Below, one piece after another: positions 5,936-7,244 of a stretch of DNA of 7,244 bases. The translations under genes and the position numbers were made by a program. The notes beneath the pieces are model-generated. The model had not been told where the DNA came from. It searched no databases and saw nothing but the letters and a program-made list of their open reading frames with translations. The stretch covers positions 1 through 7,244 of the forward strand of contig SLHN01000212.1 of assembly GCA_007136145.1 (NCBI GenBank). Direction: 5' to 3'. How positions within the stretch are numbered: position 1 is the stretch's first letter; every line of letters starts with the position of its first letter. The DNA comes from Thioalkalivibrio sp. GTDB taxonomy: Bacteria; Pseudomonadota; Gammaproteobacteria; Ectothiorhodospirales; Ectothiorhodospiraceae.

Positions 5936-6045
5936 GTAGGGTGCCGTGAGGCGCAGCCGAACCGCACCGATACGGCGCCGGCTTTGGTCCCTCAGGACTC
6001 CCGGGCCTCGAACGGCGCAATTCGCTGCGCTCATTGGCACCCTAC
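5936..6045 (-). repeat. Dispersed inverted-repeat element, copy 2 (REPIN/MITE-like)
   Basis: A 110-bp element bounded by perfect 10-bp terminal inverted repeats, GTAGGGTGCC (5936-5945) and GGCACCCTAC (6036-6045). Read on the minus strand it matches copy 1 at 2054-2165: 24 identical bases in one arm (6013-6036) and 19 in the other (5955-5973). The arm at 5936-5970 can fold into an imperfect hairpin (GGTGC, GT, GGC pairing with GCC, AC, GCACC). It lies 40 bp past the btuB stop and directly upstream of the pduO promoter, so it could stabilise the 3' end of the btuB transcript or reduce readthrough into pduO. That role is inference. Confidence 0.8.
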
Positions 6046-6085
6046 ACCTACGTTCTTCATCGTCGGCCTGCGTGCTGCCAGCCCG

Positions 6086-7243
6086 TCAGAATCGGCCGCG
6101 TACTTCGACCTGCAGCGACTGCCCCGGTTGCGGGTAGCCGGCAACGGTTTCGTAGTCCCGGTCGAGGATGTTCGTCCATGCCGCGGAAGCGCGCCAACGG
6201 GGGGTGATCTGATACGCCGCACGAAGGTCCATGGTCGCATAGCCGGGCAGGGCATTCGTATTCGCCGCGTCATCGTAGCGGCGTCCTTGGCCGATCAGGC
6301 TGGTGCCCAGGCTCAGGCGGCCGAGATCCCGATCCAGGTCCAGGCGGGCGTTATGCCGCGCCCGCCGGGGCAGGCGGTTGCCGGTGTCCTCGTCACGGGC
6401 ATGGAGCCAGGTATAACTCGCCGCGATTCGCCAGTCAGCGTCCGACCAGGACCACTCGGATTCGACTCCGGTGATCCGGGCCCGGTCGGCGTTCTCGGGT
6501 ACGAAACTCGCATCGAGTACGATCAGATCACGGATGCGGGTCTCGAAAGCGTTGACCGACAGTTCGTGGGCACCCTGGGTGAAGGCGAAGCCGGCTTCCA
6601 GGTTGCGCGAACGTTCCGGTTTCAGGTCGGGATTTCCGCCGCCACCGAAAACGGGGTGTGCAGGCCAGAACAGGTCGTTGAAGGTTGGTGCCCGAAATGC
6701 CGTTCCATAACTGGCCCGCAGATCCCAGGCTTCGTCGATGCGGTAGCCCCAGGCCAGGTCTCCGGTGGTGTGGCTGCCGAAATCGCTGTAGCGGTCGTGG
6801 CGCAGCCCGGTTCCCAGGCGATGATTGCCCCAGTCGGTTTGCAGTTGCACGAACCCCGCACGGGTGCTGCGGCGGTCGCGGGTGAAGTCGGTGGTTCCCG
6901 AGGCGCGGTCCTGCAGATAGTCGGCGCCTACCGTGAGCCGCCAGTCGTCGAGCAGCCACTCGGTCTGGGCAGTGAAATTTCTGCGTCGGGTGTCGAAGCG
7001 GAAGTCGAAGCCGGCATCGCTGGTATCGCGTTCGTCGCGGGTCTCTCCGGCCGTGATTCGCCAGGTCGCGGTCTCGCCGGCCGGCCCGGACAGGTGCAGC
7101 GAGGTGGCCTGCTGGACGAAGTCTTCCTCGCTTTCGCCCGGACCCCCGAAAGCGTTGTCGAACTCCGTTGTACCCTGCGCGCGGGTCAGTCGCCATTCGA
7201 GATCGACACCGGTTTCGAAATGATAGCCCAGGCCGAGGTTGAC
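6086..7243 (-). CDS. btuB: BtuB-type TonB-dependent vitamin B12 receptor, C-terminal part
   Basis: An open frame of 385 residues reaches the right edge and ends at TGA (6086-6088). It has the alternating beta-strand pattern of an outer-membrane barrel and lacks the TonB box and plug, which lie outside the window. Landmarks are EFDNAFGGPGESEEDF in the first third, SYGTAFRAPTFNDLFWP followed by GNPDLKPERSRNLEAG, and the C-terminal NILDRDYETVAGYPQPGQSL ending in VEVRGRF with the terminal phenylalanine typical of outer-membrane barrels. The SYGTAFRAPTFNDLF and NPDLKPE blocks are shared by BtuB and related TonB receptors. The BtuB assignment rests on these and on pduO-btuFCD downstream. It would import corrinoid using TonB-ExbBD energy. 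An internal ATG at 6850 is not the start, because the reading frame and barrel pattern continue upstream. Confidence 0.88.
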   Translation of the reverse strand, partial: VNLGLGYHFETGVDLEWRLTRAQGTTEFDNAFGGPGESEEDFVQQATSLHLSGPAGETATWRITAGETRDERDTSDAGFDFRFDTRRRNFTAQTEWLLDDWRLTVGADYLQDRASGTTDFTRDRRSTRAGFVQLQTDWGNHRLGTGLRHDRYSDFGSHTTGDLAWGYRIDEAWDLRASYGTAFRAPTFNDLFWPAHPVFGGGGNPDLKPERSRNLEAGFAFTQGAHELSVNAFETRIRDLIVLDASFVPENADRARITGVESEWSWSDADWRIAASYTWLHARDEDTGNRLPRRARHNARLDLDRDLGRLSLGTSLIGQGRRYDDAANTNALPGYATMDLRAAYQITPRWRASAAWTNILDRDYETVAGYPQPGQSLQVEVRGRF

Positions 7244-7244
7244 C

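Noticed and set aside
6086..6850. Complete 254-residue gene starting at 6850
   Set aside because: The same frame continues open to the window edge with beta-barrel character, so this is the C-terminal end of a longer TonB-dependent receptor.

Overview
The window reads as a GC-rich proteobacterial chromosome segment, most likely a gammaproteobacterium. This rests on TonB-dependent outer-membrane uptake, outer-membrane and periplasmic proteins with Sec signals, a high-GC third codon position, and a dispersed repeat of a kind I associate with Chromatiales-like genomes. That last point is memory, not a search. All genes I can support lie on the minus strand, so transcription runs from high to low coordinates.

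Right half (7244 to about 2242): a vitamin B12 acquisition locus. It begins with the C-terminal 385 residues of a BtuB-type TonB-dependent receptor. A 240-bp gap follows, holding a 110-bp inverted-repeat element and a good sigma70-type promoter. Then come pduO (ATP:cob(I)alamin adenosyltransferase), btuF (periplasmic B12-binding protein), btuC (permease) and btuD (ATPase), joined by three successive 4-bp start/stop overlaps (ATGA, GTGA, GTGA). A 68-residue two-helix membrane protein of unknown function follows 92 bp after btuD. Together these bring corrinoid across the outer membrane (BtuB), the periplasm (BtuF) and the inner membrane (BtuCD), and convert it to adenosylcobalamin (PduO).

Middle (1719-2241): a 523-bp gene-free stretch. 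It holds a second copy of the inverted-repeat element in the opposite orientation, then an AT-rich segment with small symmetric motifs that is probably the control region of the next operon.

Left end (1718 to 1): a LolA-like outer-membrane lipoprotein-sorting protein followed by the N-terminal 233 residues of a DUF1302-family outer-membrane protein. In other proteobacteria this pair often accompanies an MMPL/RND exporter; none is visible here, and the DUF1302 gene runs off the window.

I see no tRNA, rRNA, CRISPR array, transposase, phage gene or cobalamin riboswitch. The least ordinary item is the pair of structured repeats that bracket the pduO-btuFCD cassette in inverted orientation. I do not see a clearly new biological system, and the findings are scored accordingly.
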